Shown here: piece by piece, positions 25,890 to 38,308 of the stretch
How positions within the stretch are numbered: position 1 is the first letter of the stretch
Layout of the letters: each line of letters begins with the position of its first letter
DNA from: Lucifuga dentata
Taxonomy: Eukaryota > Chordata > Actinopteri > Ophidiiformes > Bythitidae
NCBI GenBank assembly: GCA_014773175.1
Contig: VXCM01000329.1
Location: 20,769-84,768 of the forward strand
Direction of reading: 5' to 3'
Length of the DNA stretch: 64,000 nucleotides
The notes under the pieces: generated by a model
Seen by the model: the letters and a program-made list of their open reading frames with translations, nothing else
Database searches by the model: none
Told to the model about the DNA's origin: nothing
Translations under genes and position numbers: made by a program

Positions 25890-26060
25890 TTTAAGTGAAT
25901 CTAATAAGCAGAGTGAATGCTTCCTGTCGCGTTGGCATGGCCCGTGCCTAGGCCCTAATCATTCAAATATTTTGGCAAAAGGCAATGCCCTGCTCCTCTC
26001 CAAAAGAGAATAATGAGACATGGAGCTCTTAATCACAGCAGATCAGTTCAAATAAATGAA
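25890..26060. promoter_or_regulatory. Candidate regulatory block
   Basis: Unique sequence with TCTAATAAGC, GGCCCTAATCATTC, AGAATAATGAGAC and CTCTTAATCACAGC in close succession. Repeated TAAT cores with little simple repeat suggest a non-coding element. Conservation was not measured. Confidence 0.3.
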
Positions 26061-27959
26061 AAGAGAATCAAAAGCATTCTTTGCCGAGGTAGTCTCTCTC
26101 TCTCTCTCTGCCTCTATCCAAATGAGCTGACAGAGGGCCAGATCTGTGAGATGGAGATGTACCCAGGAGATAGTGCAGATTTTCCATGATTCGTAGAAGT
26201 AGTGTCTCACTGTGGCAGACTAGTTCTGGAAGATACAATATAAGCAATGCCAGCAGCTTTCGTACAATTCTCTTGAACTTGGATGTTTAAAAGTGACTGT
26301 GTGTGTAGACACACACACAAAGACATACAAATATTCTGACAAGCCTAAGAAAATTATGCCCCCTGATCTTCTCAGCTTTTTAATCAAACACCCCTCCACG
26401 CTTGTTCTCCTATCACACCTCAGAAGCTTTCTGGAATCCCACGCAAAGCAACGTGGTAGCTCTAACATCTCATCCAAGCTCAATAATTCACCAGGCTTTC
26501 ACTTGCCAATTCTACCCTCTGCCAATCTGAAACACTTCCACACACTCCACTTGCTGAGACAGCGCTCTAACAAACGATGCTGTCAGTTAACAAGATGGAA
26601 AAACATTCTGTTAATTTTTTCTCTCCCTCCTTCCCTCTCCTCGTCGGCGAGGAGTCTTGATGTGCAGAGACGAGGGTTGGATCACAGCTTGCCCGGGGGA
26701 AGCCTGACACAAGACAGGCTGCCGCTGACATGATGAGCCTCGAGACTGCTGGCAAATTCTTGTGATGTCACTTCCCGCTCTCGACAGCTCCGACACCCTG
26801 GCGTGGGGTAGTGGGAAGATGAGGAATAGAAGGAGCTGCTGGAGCACTGGTGGTGGTGGAGGTGGTTGGGCAGGGGAGGGTGGGGGCTTGATGAGAAGAA
26901 ACACTGGTGCGTCGACCATGCGGCTCTTCTGTTTTCTTTAATGTTCCCACTTTTATCAGCAGTCAGAGCTGTCAGCGGTAATCATGCTTGTAGTGAAGAG
27001 CTGCAGAGACGATAAGCTTCCTGTCAGCACCACATCCACTGCAGCAGACATATGCTGCTGCCGCTCTCCCTGTCTTCCTTTATGCATGATGGCATTCTCC
27101 CCAGAGAGGGAGAAGAGAGAAAAGAAAGCACAGAAAGAGGTGGATCATCCTCAACAGGAAGATGGAGGGAAACCATCACACCTCATCCTTCATTAAAATG
27201 GTGTGTACTGTGTATGTTATTTGTAAGAGTATAGTGACCCTATGATACAAAGTGGAAGGACAATATATTATATATTAGCAGCATGAGCATATAGTAACAT
27301 TATGAAAATATTGTGGTGGTACAGTAGAAGATAAAATTGCAATACACTAATTTTTATGCTTTTATTGTTAATATTTTAATTTAATTGCTTATGCTTAAAG
27401 CTTGAGTTCCTTTTAAAGAAGAAGGAATACAAGAGAAGAATGACATAGTAACGTTCATCTTAAAAATGCATAAATCGAGAATGTCGACAACATCAAACTT
27501 AAACTCATGCTGTGTTGTGGCAGTCAAAGTTTTTTTCTCGTGGTAGTCTGATGTGGCACGAATAGCTGTCACATTAATCTACAGTGATGATGACAAATGT
27601 GGCCTGGTGTCAAAGCTGGTGCATTCTGCTTTATGGCCACAAGGCATAATCATCACAAAGACCAAGAGTAATTACATGCCCAGAAAACACGGTATGCTGC
27701 GGTCGCATCATATGCATGACAGGTGGCGTGCAGCAAATAAATAATAGAACGTGTGGCAGTCAAAAGTCGCCAGGCTTTCGGTTACCAATTATCCTTCTCT
27801 TGTGAGTATTAAAGCACTGTGCATTGTTTACCGCTAACAGACGTAATTGAATAATAATGCCCTGGCCCCACCTGTTCTCTGTATAGTGAGATAGCTCTTT
27901 GCTTGGAATAAATGAGCTGTGTTCCCCCTCTCTCCCCCTTTCTCCCTCCCTCTGTCTCT
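26061..27959. other. Non-genic stretch including a GC-rich section
   Basis: A moderately GC-rich interval spans 26600-26900 and contains a G-quadruplex-type run (listed separately). The 146-codon frame at 26293-26733 plus and the opposing minus frames carry no recognised domain. From 27200 on the sequence is AT-rich. Confidence 0.55.
26868..26886 (+). other. G-quadruplex-type motif
   Basis: Four G-runs of at least three (GGG, GGGG, GGG, GGGGG) are separated by loops of one or two bases within 19 nt, preceded by TGG/GGT repeats. The motif satisfies the usual G4 rule with short loops. Folding in vivo is not shown. Confidence 0.8.
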
Positions 27960-28085
27960 GACAATGGGGCGGAGAGGCCTGCCCTCGCAATGGCCATTAA
28001 AATAATGTGGCCTAACCTGAGCAGGGGTTAACCAGCTAATGTCCTCACTACTGCTCCTCTGTGGACATGAATAATGCATATCAGG
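27960..28085. promoter_or_regulatory. Candidate regulatory block
   Basis: Unique sequence with GGCCATTAAAATAATGTGG (about 27989-28009), GGGTTAACCAGCTAATG and GAATAATGCATATC. It resembles a vertebrate non-coding conserved element in composition. Inference only. Confidence 0.28.
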
Positions 28086-30638
28086 TTCCTAAACAAGCAC
28101 ACAAATGAATCTATAAATCATCCAGGTCAAGGCTATCTTATTAGCCCCCCCCCCCAACCTCCTTCCCATCCCTGTCTCTGATTCTTCCCTGTCAGGTTCT
28201 TGGTGGGGGAGCTTCCTTGTATAAACATGCATATAAATGCGCTGCTGGTTTAATAGGCAGGACATAGACTAACAACAGAGGAAAATGCCTTACAGAATTT
28301 GATGGATTATGCAGTAGTTTACATGCTTCCTTTTCATAGTCAGGTCTTGAACATAAAATACAACATTGTTAAACAATCAGTTGACTATTACAGCAAAAAG
28401 TAATTTTTGCTCTTGTCAAAATATGCTCCATCAACACAACAATTTGCCTCTTTCTTTATATTAAATCAGTTTGACATATTAGATGACAAAACAATGTGAG
28501 TACAGCTTCATGTGCAAGAGTACAATATACTGCAATCTAGGACAACAGCATAATACTGCTGATACTAACTTCTTGAAGCTTATAATGTTTGATTTCTGTT
28601 AAAATAGTCAACTCTGTGGTCAAAGCTAAACTTGGCGATGGTACTGATTTAGATCAAATTATACTGGGAAAAAAATGCTAATGCTAATATTTCACATTAT
28701 ATTCTGCCTCTCAACAAAAAACTGGGTGTTTTAAGAAGGAGAAATTTAATGCAGATAACTGAGCTGAGTGTTTTAAAGTACATACCAGTTTGTAATGTCT
28801 TAGCATACTTTGTGTTATCACGCCATTGCAAAGTTTAAAAGAGACATTTTCTTTGCTAATATTTAGAAATGTACATTGTTAGAATAAAAATTGTTCTTCT
28901 AGCTTGACTGTTTTCTTATGATAGTGGCACTTAGAATTGGGCCATAACAAGGAAATTACATCCAAAGCATGTAGCAAAGCTGTGGGAACACTGAAAATAG
29001 AAAACAAGGAATCTCAGTCAATTAAAACAGCATTTCATTTCCCAGATGTTGCTAATAAAAATGTTGAAAAAAATAGATAAATTCGCTCCAGCGTTTCTGT
29101 GGATTTCATGTTTAGTCCCAGATGAATCACACAACCAACACAAATCCGCTTTGTACTGAATACTAATGGCTTTCTGAGGCCTCCACCTGTGATTTTGTCC
29201 CCTAGTCATGATTGAATAACCTGCTGTAGGCTCAGCAAGGGTTATAATCTCAAGATTTAGGAGCTGACACCTCCTCTACCCAACTCCACCCACTCAATTT
29301 CCACACTATAATCACCTCCCAGAAATGTATTCTTTGACAACTGTCCCTACACCCCTATGGGTCCCAAAATTCACCCATGAGCCCTAAAGAACATCGCCTC
29401 CGCCCAGTCAGAATTTAGATAGGCTGTTGGAGAACACATCACCGCCTGACACAGCAAAGGGAGGATGGTGTTTATGTGTGGATATATATGTGCTGTGATA
29501 AAGAAAAGACAACAGTTTAGCTCACATAAAGAACTACCCCCGTTTCATTTGTCATATCTAGTATGTGCTCCTCCATACTCCATCAAACAAAGCCACTACT
29601 AGCTCGCAGAGTCATTTCCCTCTCTTCCAATTACAAATGAGTCCATTAGTGTGTCTGCAGTGAGCCCTGTGCTGTCTCCCAGTAATGGTTTGTGAGATTT
29701 CCATCATAATCATAATGGCTCCCAGAGCAGCCATGAGTGCAGATGGAAGGTCGCTCATAGGTAATGAGCTATCTCACCACCCAAAGGGCATGTGTCTTAT
29801 GCTTTGTTATTTAGAACAGTATGCGTGCCTACGACTGTGTGAGCCGAGACATACGCCTGCTTGTGTGCACTCTCATGGCAGCATGTTTCTATGTATGGAG
29901 GTGAGGGGGTGGATTTGAGAAAGGGAGGATAGAATGGACTATATGATAAGGACAGGGATGTATGCTGTGCCTGGCACTGATTATTCATATCAGGAAATTG
30001 GTGTCTGGGCTGTGACTCAGTATACAAAAAATCACACAACTCAAGCCAATGCATGAAGACTAAGATCAAATGCATGCTCACATTATTTTGCACAATGACA
30101 TTCTTTCTGTTTCCATCCCCTGGTTGTACAGCTTTGCCAAACAGAAATATCATTATGGCCAGCAGTGTCGGTATGACTCACCTCCACTTGCCATTTCAAA
30201 CATGTCAAATTCTTCTCTCTGGCCTTGGAGCACACCTGCCAGCACATCTGCATCTTCTGCCAATTATTCTCTGTATGTTGGTCTCCATAACATTTTCAGT
30301 GTGTGTGTACTCACTGTACTGAGTTGGCTGTCTGTATAGCCACAGGGCATGAGGGACTGGGTGGAATGGACTGATACAGCGCTCGCTCTGCCCATACTTA
30401 ATTGACCAGAGACCCATGTGTTGTGAAGCCGGCCCTATCAATGAGGTCACCTGACATTTTCATGTATGATTCCAGTTTTATAAAGGCCTGTGTTTGTCTG
30501 AGACTTCTATGACTGCTTATATACACTTTCATATGAGCCAACAATGGAGGATAATCACAGCAAGCAATGTTGTTCTACCAAGGGCTTTATAGAGCAAGAT
30601 CTGTCCTAATTGCTGTTTGCTAGTGCATGTATGGAGCC
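28086..30638. other. Non-genic stretch
   Basis: No supported gene. A C-run at 28147-28156 and AT-rich sequence dominate. Frames at 29797-30153 minus and 30053-30339 plus have no recognised domain. Confidence 0.55.
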
Positions 30639-30659
30639 ATATATATATATATATATATA
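30639..30659. repeat. (AT)n microsatellite
   Basis: About ten AT units. This is self-complementary, so it can extrude as a small cruciform. Confidence 0.95.
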
Positions 30660-30959
30660 CAGTATAATGGTATTCTGTAAATGGTGTTCAGCAAATATGT
30701 CAAATGGTAGCTGCGTTGTTGAAGTTATTATCTAACCAGCTTAGATTGTAGCCATGGCTCGATAATTATCTATGTAAGAGGTACAGTTATTAAATCTACG
30801 TCTAACTGATTTTTTTCCAAAAAAGTCCCATCAAACCATCAAACAACATAATATGCTGAATAATAAATGGAAATTAGAATGATCAGTGGGCAGACTTCTG
30901 GGATTGGACCTGCCCCCACAGTCTGGCAATTCAAAGACAACTTACATCCCACTAAGCTG
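30660..30959. other. Non-genic, nothing specific
   Basis: AT-rich unique sequence without a supported feature. Confidence 0.55.
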
Positions 30960-31740
30960 AATCAAAAGGAATGGAGTATTTACTGCTTATGCAGCCCTTT
31001 TTACATTAGCCATTAGGGTGTTGTAATGATAGAGAAATATACATAAGGGTCAGTCACAGCTCCATATTGAAGTTCAGCTGCCTCCCGGGAGGTCTGCCAT
31101 CTCCCTCAGCTTTAATTTGAAATCATTCAGAGGCAAAATGGTAGCTGTTTGATTTATCCCTTATTACATTGCTTCTTAAGAAACTGTCAGGCAGCCTTGT
31201 GAATTCATTCATCTCCATAAGCTTTCTCAGTGCCACTTAGGCCTTGTGTAATCTGGGTGAGACCCCTTATCACTTCATTTGCACAAGCCGGGGACTATCA
31301 ATTCCTGTCCAATATCTGGGCCAGGGGAATTAGAGCAGAGGTGTTTGGATACGTCTGGACCGAGCAGCAGTGACAGGAAACTGATTACAGACTGAAACAC
31401 CACGCAGGTGTTCCATTTCACACATATATTTACAATGTTAGCGAGCATTAGTTAAATATATTTGCTTCTTTATTGCTTACACCCCGTTCAGTGTAGATCA
31501 CAATCGGCAGGCAATTTTCCATCATGAGTCATTGATGTATTGCCACTGTGAAAAGAGAGACACTTAAAAGCATTTAGCCGGTGCCAAGCTCAAGCAGAAG
31601 CCTCATAAAGCAGACAATGGCTGAGCTTAATAAGAAAGAGAATGGATCCCATGAGTGTGGAGGACCCATCAAGCTGGGGAATTTCATTTAATTTCCCCGG
31701 GGCCATCTATGTCTCGTACACATAATTAGAGCCCAACATG
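30960..31740. promoter_or_regulatory. Candidate regulatory cluster
   Basis: About 780 bp of repeat-free sequence with many enhancer-like words: ACATTAGCCATTAGGG, CAGCTTTAATTTGAAATC, TTATTACATTGCTTC, GGGGAATTAGAGC, TTCATTTAATTTCCCCGGGG and CACATAATTAGAGCCC. Even composition and recurrent TAAT cores make this, with 20080-21560, the most enhancer-like part of the window. Conservation and activity are untested. Confidence 0.4.
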
Positions 31741-32246
31741 CAATGCTCCTTGTGTTTTGTCAATGATTCCCCAAGGAGCAATCAGGACAAGGGTTGGACA
31801 TGCCTCTGTGACCTGGGCTACTTGCAACAAGCTCAGCCACCTAATTACACTCCCTCTAACAAGGAACTGTGGTGGTGGCGTTTGCTAGGAAAGGATGTGT
31901 GTGTGTGTGTGTGTGTNGGGAGGAGCTGACAGTGTATGGCCCCTCCTCAGAGCCCCTGATGTCATTAGGATTGTTTGTGGCTGCCACCATGCATGCTGGG
32001 ACAACGTTGTCATTCTGACAGGCCTGCTCTCTATTTCCCTCATTTAGGATCCTCTTCTGCAGTGACTCAGAGCCTCTCCTGGGCTTACACAGTTGGAGAT
32101 TAGGGATATGGTCCTCTATAGCAGTTATTATTTGTTTGTGGGCCCTGTGTAGTATACTTCTGTGCTATAACAAAGAAACATACCGCACTATATGTCCATG
32201 ACTACAAACAATGTTAATCAAATAATCATTAGATTGTAATAGCCAA
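31741..32246. other. Non-genic stretch with (TG)n and N
   Basis: A TG microsatellite lies at about 31896-31916 and ends at the N at 31917, followed by GGGAGG. The rest is unique sequence without a supported gene. Confidence 0.7.
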
Positions 32247-32248
32247 TA

Positions 32249-32399
32249 CAAGCAGTCCCTGGGTTACGAACAAGTTCCGTGCCCACGGCTGTTCGTAAGT
32301 CGGATTTGTTCGTAAGTCGGAACAGTTACGTAAGGTGGGGATGGAATGTATATATTTTACCTTTCCATGCATAAGAAACATTAAAAACATCGTAAACAT

Positions 32400-32447
<48 letters not shown>

Positions 32448-32611
32448 NTTGATGTGCTGCATGTCAGAAGAGGCATCGTAAAGTAGTGTGCCGTTCATTA
32501 TTACAAATCATTGTATGTAACTCAAATTTTTAATTTAATAGGCTTTACAGCAGTCAATTCATAAGTACGAGTTGTTCATAAGTTGGACGTTTGTAAGTTG
32601 GGGACTGCCTG
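32249..32611. mobile_element. Pogo/mariner-like MITE with TA target duplication
   Basis: The element starts CAAGCAGTCCC and ends GGGACTGCCTG, imperfect terminal inverted repeats. The GTTCGTAAGTCGG-type motif inside the left end is mirrored by TAAGTTGGACGTTTGTAAG at the right. TA lies on both sides (32247-32248 and 32612-32613), the target duplication of the Tc1/mariner superfamily. CAGTCCC ends with repeated TTCGTAAGTCGG motifs are familiar from pogo/Tigger-type non-autonomous elements. No transposase is encoded. A (GA)n tract (about 32405-32447) ending at the N at 32448 occupies its middle. Confidence 0.85.
32402..32448. repeat. (GA)n microsatellite inside the MITE, ending in N
   Basis: About twenty-two AG units followed directly by N, located near the centre of the 32249-32611 element. 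The true repeat length is uncertain. Confidence 0.95.
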
Positions 32612-32613
32612 TA

Positions 32614-35534
32614 CAATATTTTAATTCCTTGACGAATCCTTTGAGGAAGGGAGCATTACTAACTCCAGTATCATAGTCACAGATGTCATTAGTCTGCAAC
32701 CTAAATAACCACTACTTTTAGATAACTGACAGTCTTCATGTTCAATGAACTGGGATTAAGCTCGCCATTTTCCACACAAAAAGCATCTACGGAAATGCTG
32801 CTTTGGCTGCAGAGAAAAAGCCATTCTCTGTGGGTGAGTCGAGGTTGCTGTGGAGAGTGGGAAGATATAGAGCCAGGAGCCAGTCAATTCTGAAGCAAGC
32901 TGCCTGCAGAACTTGTTGGCTTGACAAAAGGGCAATGAGGGGGCAGAGGGTTTGTGTGCAAGTGGCTGGCCCAGTAGCTGGGGGGGCTTATGTGCAGGTG
33001 AGCTGGGCCTTGACTGACATCCGCCGAGCGCAGCGAGAAAGTTTAACCTTGCTGTGTCAGAGAACTCACTCTCAGTGGGGAGAGAGGGCAGATAGAGAGT
33101 GAGGGATGAAGCCAGAGTACAGCAGAGAAGAGATAGGAGTGGAGAGGGGCTCCTGCATAACAACAACCCTTTTTTTCATAAGGAGCTCATTTCCAGAGAC
33201 ACTGGTTTGAACCCAAGGTCTGTCTCCATGCATTATTAAAGCCCAGTAACTGGCAACGTTGCCTCATAAATAGAGATGAGGACAGACACCTGAGGAGCCG
33301 GGGCACTACTCACTCTTGATCGGCCACAAATCCACCGGCCTAACATGACCCAGAAGGTTCTATGTACACAGCACGCCAGAGCACACTCTTCCACTCAGCA
33401 GCCCTTCATTTTGTTACTGTCATTACACCTGACAAATGGCATTGCAAGTCAAAGTTATTAAAATATCTCTAATTTAGTTTGACTTAACATGTTTGGCAAT
33501 GTGGGTGTTATTTTTGGCATAGAGCATAGAGCAATGGCAATTTGGCATAGAGCTTCGGGCAATTTCAGCGTTGCTAAAATAACATTGTGACATTTCATGA
33601 AATATGGGAAGAGCTAATGATGTACTTAACAGATGGCTACAAAAACAGTTCAATCAGTTACCAGGAATAATACACTATGCCATCTATATCCTGCTGATAA
33701 AGTAAGCCTCACTGAGATCCATTGACAGCATCTTAAACAGTGGAAAATATCTCCCACATTATATTTGTCTTTTATATCTACTGGATTTAATAACTGTGGT
33801 TTTGTTTCCACACCACTGCTGCTCTGTATGTGGCCAATCTCATAAAGTCTTGGATATATGTTCACAATTTGCCTAGGACATTTTTCTTTTCCAGGTCAGG
33901 AAAGATGGAAATGGCTTTTTCTTTCCACAGCAGTGAACATCTCAGTCAAATAGCATATTTATGGTTTTTGTTGCTGATTGAATTATTTTCCATTCCCTGT
34001 GTTCTCAGCTTGTGCTGGGAATTGAATCATTGCCTTTGAAACATGATTCACTGCGGCGACGGTTTCTTTTCCCCCATTCAATTTCAAGGACTTGCCAACC
34101 TTGTCCTATTCAAACGTGTGCATTATTAGCTTTTATTGTTAGCTATAAATGAATGGTGAGGTTGAGCACTCTAGAGGCAAGTGTAGCATATTAGGGGTTT
34201 TGTGTACATCAGGTCTCAAGTGGAAGGTGAACCTACTGTAATCCCTGTTTGAAAACCAAAACTGCACAATGGTGGCAATCAAAAAGTATCAGTAGGAATT
34301 GGAAAAGCAACACTGATGTCTTTTATGAAAAAAGGTTGAACAATGTATTTCACTTGGTACATTACATTTCTGCCACTTTACAAATAAAATATAGTAGCTG
34401 CATCCCCATCATCAGCATGGATGCATTTCAATTTCTTTGAATGCAACTCTTCTAATTAGTTGGCTTCAATAAAAATGTAACAGAGATATACCAGAGTTAC
34501 ATCTGCACACGTCTGAATGCCATGAATAAGTGATTATGTAAATAATCAGTTCAGTTTTTCATGTAACCTTGTAAGAATTAAATGAAAAAAATTATCATCC
34601 ATAACAACTGTCATACTTTTAGTATCTCTTTGACAATTGGAAATGGAAAGCTTGAACAAGAAAAGATGTGCCCCAGGCTCTGGTGTTATGCAAATGTGAG
34701 TGCATGACTGCGGTTTTAAAACTTGAAGCAGTCACCACTGTTCTACCAGGGTACTCTGGGGGGCTGAGGGGATAGTCAGAAGTTTTGAGACCCTGTGCTA
34801 TCAAATGCCAATCTGCGCTGTCACTCCCATTGAGCCAAACACTGTATCAGCCCATCGCTGTCATGAGATGATGGGATGCTGAATGTGATTGGACCAAACC
34901 AAAGCAGAGTAGAAATTCTCACACAGATAGTGGAGCAGTCGGACATTCAGTTTCGCTTTCTCCACTGCGGATAAAACTGAGTATGTTGATACATTATGTT
35001 GCAGCGATGTCTCGCAGATAATACAAATAATACATATGAAACGTATAATCAGAGTCTGGAGACAGTTGTGGTTCGATCTGGACCAGAGTCCGGATTTTGA
35101 GGATGACTGCTGCAAACCATACTTTTTCAAAGTGGGAGCTTAAGGGGGAGCTTGGGAGGCCACTGCAACATGTGAGTGAGGGAGGGAGGGAGGGAGAAAT
35201 TTGTAGAACAAATTAAAAAAAATTAGAATCTTAAAATATTTTTTAAATATTTCTTAAATTTTTTTTATGAGAAGAATACAAAAATAAGCAATGTCCTATT
35301 TTTTCTTTTCAATTTCAGCCCCATTTAGTTAACTAGGTGGCATTTTTCATCAGTCCATCATCTGACAACATCACTGCTTTAGGAACTTGCTGAGGTTACC
35401 ATATGTTACACTAGCCAGCAAGCTAATAGGAGCAGCTGTCATAACGTTGTACAGCCAGCTAGTTACCTCACAATCTTTGAATGATGGATTTTCTGATGAA
35501 GATACTGTACAGTAGATGATAACAGCCTAGCAGC
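32614..35534. other. Non-genic stretch
   Basis: No supported gene. The 136-codon minus frame at 32756-33166 lies in GC-richer sequence and lacks a domain. A short imperfect tandem duplication built on TTTGGCATAGAGC occurs at 33513-33562. A GAGG-type run lies at about 35174-35196. Confidence 0.55.
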
Positions 35535-35560
35535 AAAAAAAAAAAAAAAAAAAAAAAAAA
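35535..35560. repeat. Poly-A tract (26 A)
   Basis: An uninterrupted run of A within AT-rich sequence. It may belong to the transposon-derived sequence that seems to end near 35975. Confidence 0.95.
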
Positions 35561-35879
35561 TCGCAGATCAGAGTGAAACACCATAACTACGAGTCTGCCT
35601 ATAACAAGTATTTACTGTAGCAAAGAGGAAAGACTGACATGCTATCCCGAGGTGTGTTCTCTGTTCCGAGAACACACACACGCTGATAAGAAATATCTGA
35701 ATAGTTTGAAGAATATAGTTAATATTGAATATTGTGACTAATCTTATTCAAATGTATCTTAAGTATGTATATTGAATAAATATTGAATACTGAAACTAAT
35801 ACTGACTGAATAAATTTAATTGAAAATATGCTGAAAGTATGAATAACCAATCAGATTTTACTACTCCTTGAATAGTATG

Positions 35880-35975
35880 TGGCTGGGTAATATGTTTCGT
35901 AGGTGGGGGGGCCTCAGCTGGAGAATGCAACAATTTAGGGGTCCTTGACATGATAAAGTTTGGGAACCCCTGCTG
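35880..35975. mobile_element. hAT-like transposon end fragment
   Basis: The words GGGGTCCTTGACATGATAAA and GTTTGGGAACCCCTGCTG near 35938-35975 closely resemble the terminal sequence of common vertebrate hAT-type non-autonomous elements (a GGTTCCCAAAC end read on the other strand). I could not find a matching opposite end upstream, so this is probably a truncated or solo end. Assignment is from remembered family appearance, not a search. Confidence 0.5.
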
Positions 35976-36911
35976 TAAACCACAAACACTTAAAGGAAGA
36001 TGCAAGTTACAAATGCAACTGGCATGTTGATTATTGGCCGCATCTGAAGCTTTGAGTGTTAGCAAGTGAAGATGTGCTGTGACAGAATGAGACTTTACCT
36101 GCTGGGACATAACAGGCTGGTGGGGGGGGGGAATGTGGAGGACTGCGGGGAACATTTTCTGGAGCTACATACTGTAAATGGGTCACAGTGAATGTAGAGA
36201 AGGATGCAGGAGGGTCAGTACCCTAGAGGAAAACCAGTCTGCTGACACTAGAAGTACCACCACAGCTCGTCTGAAACCACTCTAACGCAACACAGGCTAC
36301 ACTGCAAAAACACATGCTTTTCCATTATTTTTCTGTTGGATGTCTCTAGATTTGAAGGCCACTTAGTGTTTTTTCATATCACCTTAAAGTCACAAGCTAA
36401 TTTCACTTAAACATCGCAGAACCTAACAAGTCTACGAGGCAACACCTGCAGTTAATGGTGCAAAGAGTGTAAATTAAGAAGAAAATCTGCAAATTTGTTG
36501 GCATTGTAATTTCACATGGAGGCAATATAAATAAGCCGTAAAGCATGTTGACAAGCTGACATTTTCACCTCGTATCACCACCTTATTCCACGGAGAAAAA
36601 AAGGATGTAGGAATTTGTGTCAATTAGGCTGCTTCAATTTAATTCATAGCGTGTCAGTCAGGAGGTGAAATGTCGCTTCTCTGACCTTCTCTCCTGTGCT
36701 ATTACACTTTGCAGTGTCATTACTGCACTACTGGGTGGGACGGGTTACACTGCAAGGGAGTCTGGGAAGGAGGGAGAAGGAAGAGGAGGTTACAGGGGGA
36801 GGACAGGCATGTGTGTGTGTGTGTGTGCGCGCGTGTTTGTGTGACTGTCTGGGGAGTGTTGCTGCCTGCTGACCTGGTCATCCATCAGACAGGGTCCATC
36901 CATCCACATTN

Positions 36912-36955
<44 letters not shown>

Positions 36956-37247
36956 GCACACACAGGACCCATCAGCACAGCTCTCTGCCAGGCCTGGAAT
37001 CTCCACATTAATTTCTCATCTGTGGCACCCTAATGAGCTCCGCCTGCTCGTCCACCTCTGAGACCCCACTGATTACCAGACGGGGGGGTGACCATTTGTC
37101 AATGGCAAGAGGTGGCATTTACACTGCTGACCTTGCTGCCAAGGAGAAGGCAAGCAAAGTGGGGGGAGGAATACAAAGAGTAGAAAAGAGTAAAAGAAAA
37201 GCAATCAACAACTCAGTGCCATGCTGTGTGCTGGGAAGAGCTGTCAT
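35976..37247. other. Non-genic stretch with (GT)n and (CA)n
   Basis: A ten-G run lies at 36123-36132, a GT tract at about 36810-36838, and a long CA tract at 36912-36964 directly after the N at 36911. No gene is supported. The A/C- and G/T-rich frames here are microsatellite artefacts. Confidence 0.7.
36912..36964. repeat. (CA)n microsatellite adjoining N
   Basis: More than twenty CA units with two CG interruptions near the right end, beginning directly after the N at 36911. Alternating purine-pyrimidine sequence of this length can adopt Z-DNA. Confidence 0.95.
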
Positions 37248-37374
37248 GTCTAAATATCTGTTTGGAGAAGTGAAGGAAGTCAAAGAAGAAGAGAGGAAGA
37301 GGAGGGGTGTNGTCTAAATATCTGTTTGGAGAAGTGAAGGAAGTCAAAGAAGAAGAGAGGAAGAGGAGGGGTGT
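37248..37374. repeat. 63-bp exact duplication flanking a single N
   Basis: Bases 37248-37310 and 37312-37374 are identical over 63 nt with only the N at 37311 between them. It is probably an unmerged contig overlap. Any frame reading through it is unreliable. Confidence 0.95.
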
Positions 37375-37769
37375 GGTGGTGTCAGCATCCAAATATTCTG
37401 CTGTTTTTGGAGAAAATTGCTTGAGGGGACAAACATCAGGGTGGAATAATTTTTGTACCTCTCACATTCTCAGCAACTCATTTCAGTCATAATTCAGAAT
37501 CACGTTTGTATCTCTATTTGTACGTGTGTGGAGGCATGCAGAGGCTTGAGGTGGGCTGTGTTGTGAGCTGTGGGCCAGTGTGTGTGTGTGTGTGTGTGCG
37601 CCTCAAAGGGAGCAGGGATTTGCCGTTATTGGATGGAGGGGAGTGGTGTAGGTCTGTGACACCCGCTAACCTTGGCCAGGGCTACTGGGACTCCAGGGGT
37701 ATCCATCACTGTGGCAGCCGCGAGACCCAGACCGGGTGAAAAGCCACAGAAGTTGCCAGGGGAGGGAAA
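37375..37769. other. Non-genic stretch with (GT)n
   Basis: A GT microsatellite lies at about 37578-37598. Nothing else is supported. Confidence 0.65.
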
Positions 37770-38030
37770 AAAGCTAGTAAAAATTTAATGCACTCCGCAG
37801 AGCGGTCATGTCATACTTGGTTATGGAAAATAATCCCAGATGCCTGCAGTGCTAAAATGGAGCTGTAATGTGCTCGCCTCCTAACCTGGCCTGACAGCCA
37901 TGATGTACGACTACCATTACCGGAAAATATCACTTCAACTAACCCGTGATCCGGCTCCGCTAAGGGTCATATTATCCACGAGGAACAAATTACACTCCCC
38001 CAAAGTAAATACAAATTTCCTATACTGACT
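37770..38030. promoter_or_regulatory. Candidate regulatory block
   Basis: Repeat-free sequence with AAAATTTAATGCACTCCG, GAAAATAATCCCAGATG (AATCC bicoid-type core), TTACCGGAAAATATC and GAACAAATTACACTCC. The composition resembles a conserved non-coding element. Conservation was not measured. Confidence 0.3.
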
Positions 38031-38308
38031 GAGTACAAAGCATAGAGGGAGGAGGAGGCGGGCGGTACGTTACCTATGACAACACTCTGCAGAGTGACAA
38101 GGATGATAAAGTACATGACAAATCACTGGCTGACAGGGTACTCTAGTGCAATCAGCCTCAGCCTCGGCCTAGCGAGCACCCACTCAGGCCTGTAAACACT
38201 ACTCTCTTCCTTTGGAGGGGGCAAAACACATAATCTTTTAACGCTGACAAGTTGCTCTCTCCTTTTTATTACTCATCCTTCACACTGCGGTGGAAAGAGG
38301 GAGGGTTT

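Noticed and set aside
26293..26733. 146-codon plus-strand frame
   Set aside because: Begins in a CA-rich run and shows no domain; overlapping minus frames are equally open.
32756..33166. 136-codon minus-strand frame with a leucine-rich start
   Set aside because: The start could mimic a signal peptide, but the remainder is low-information and no gene context supports it.
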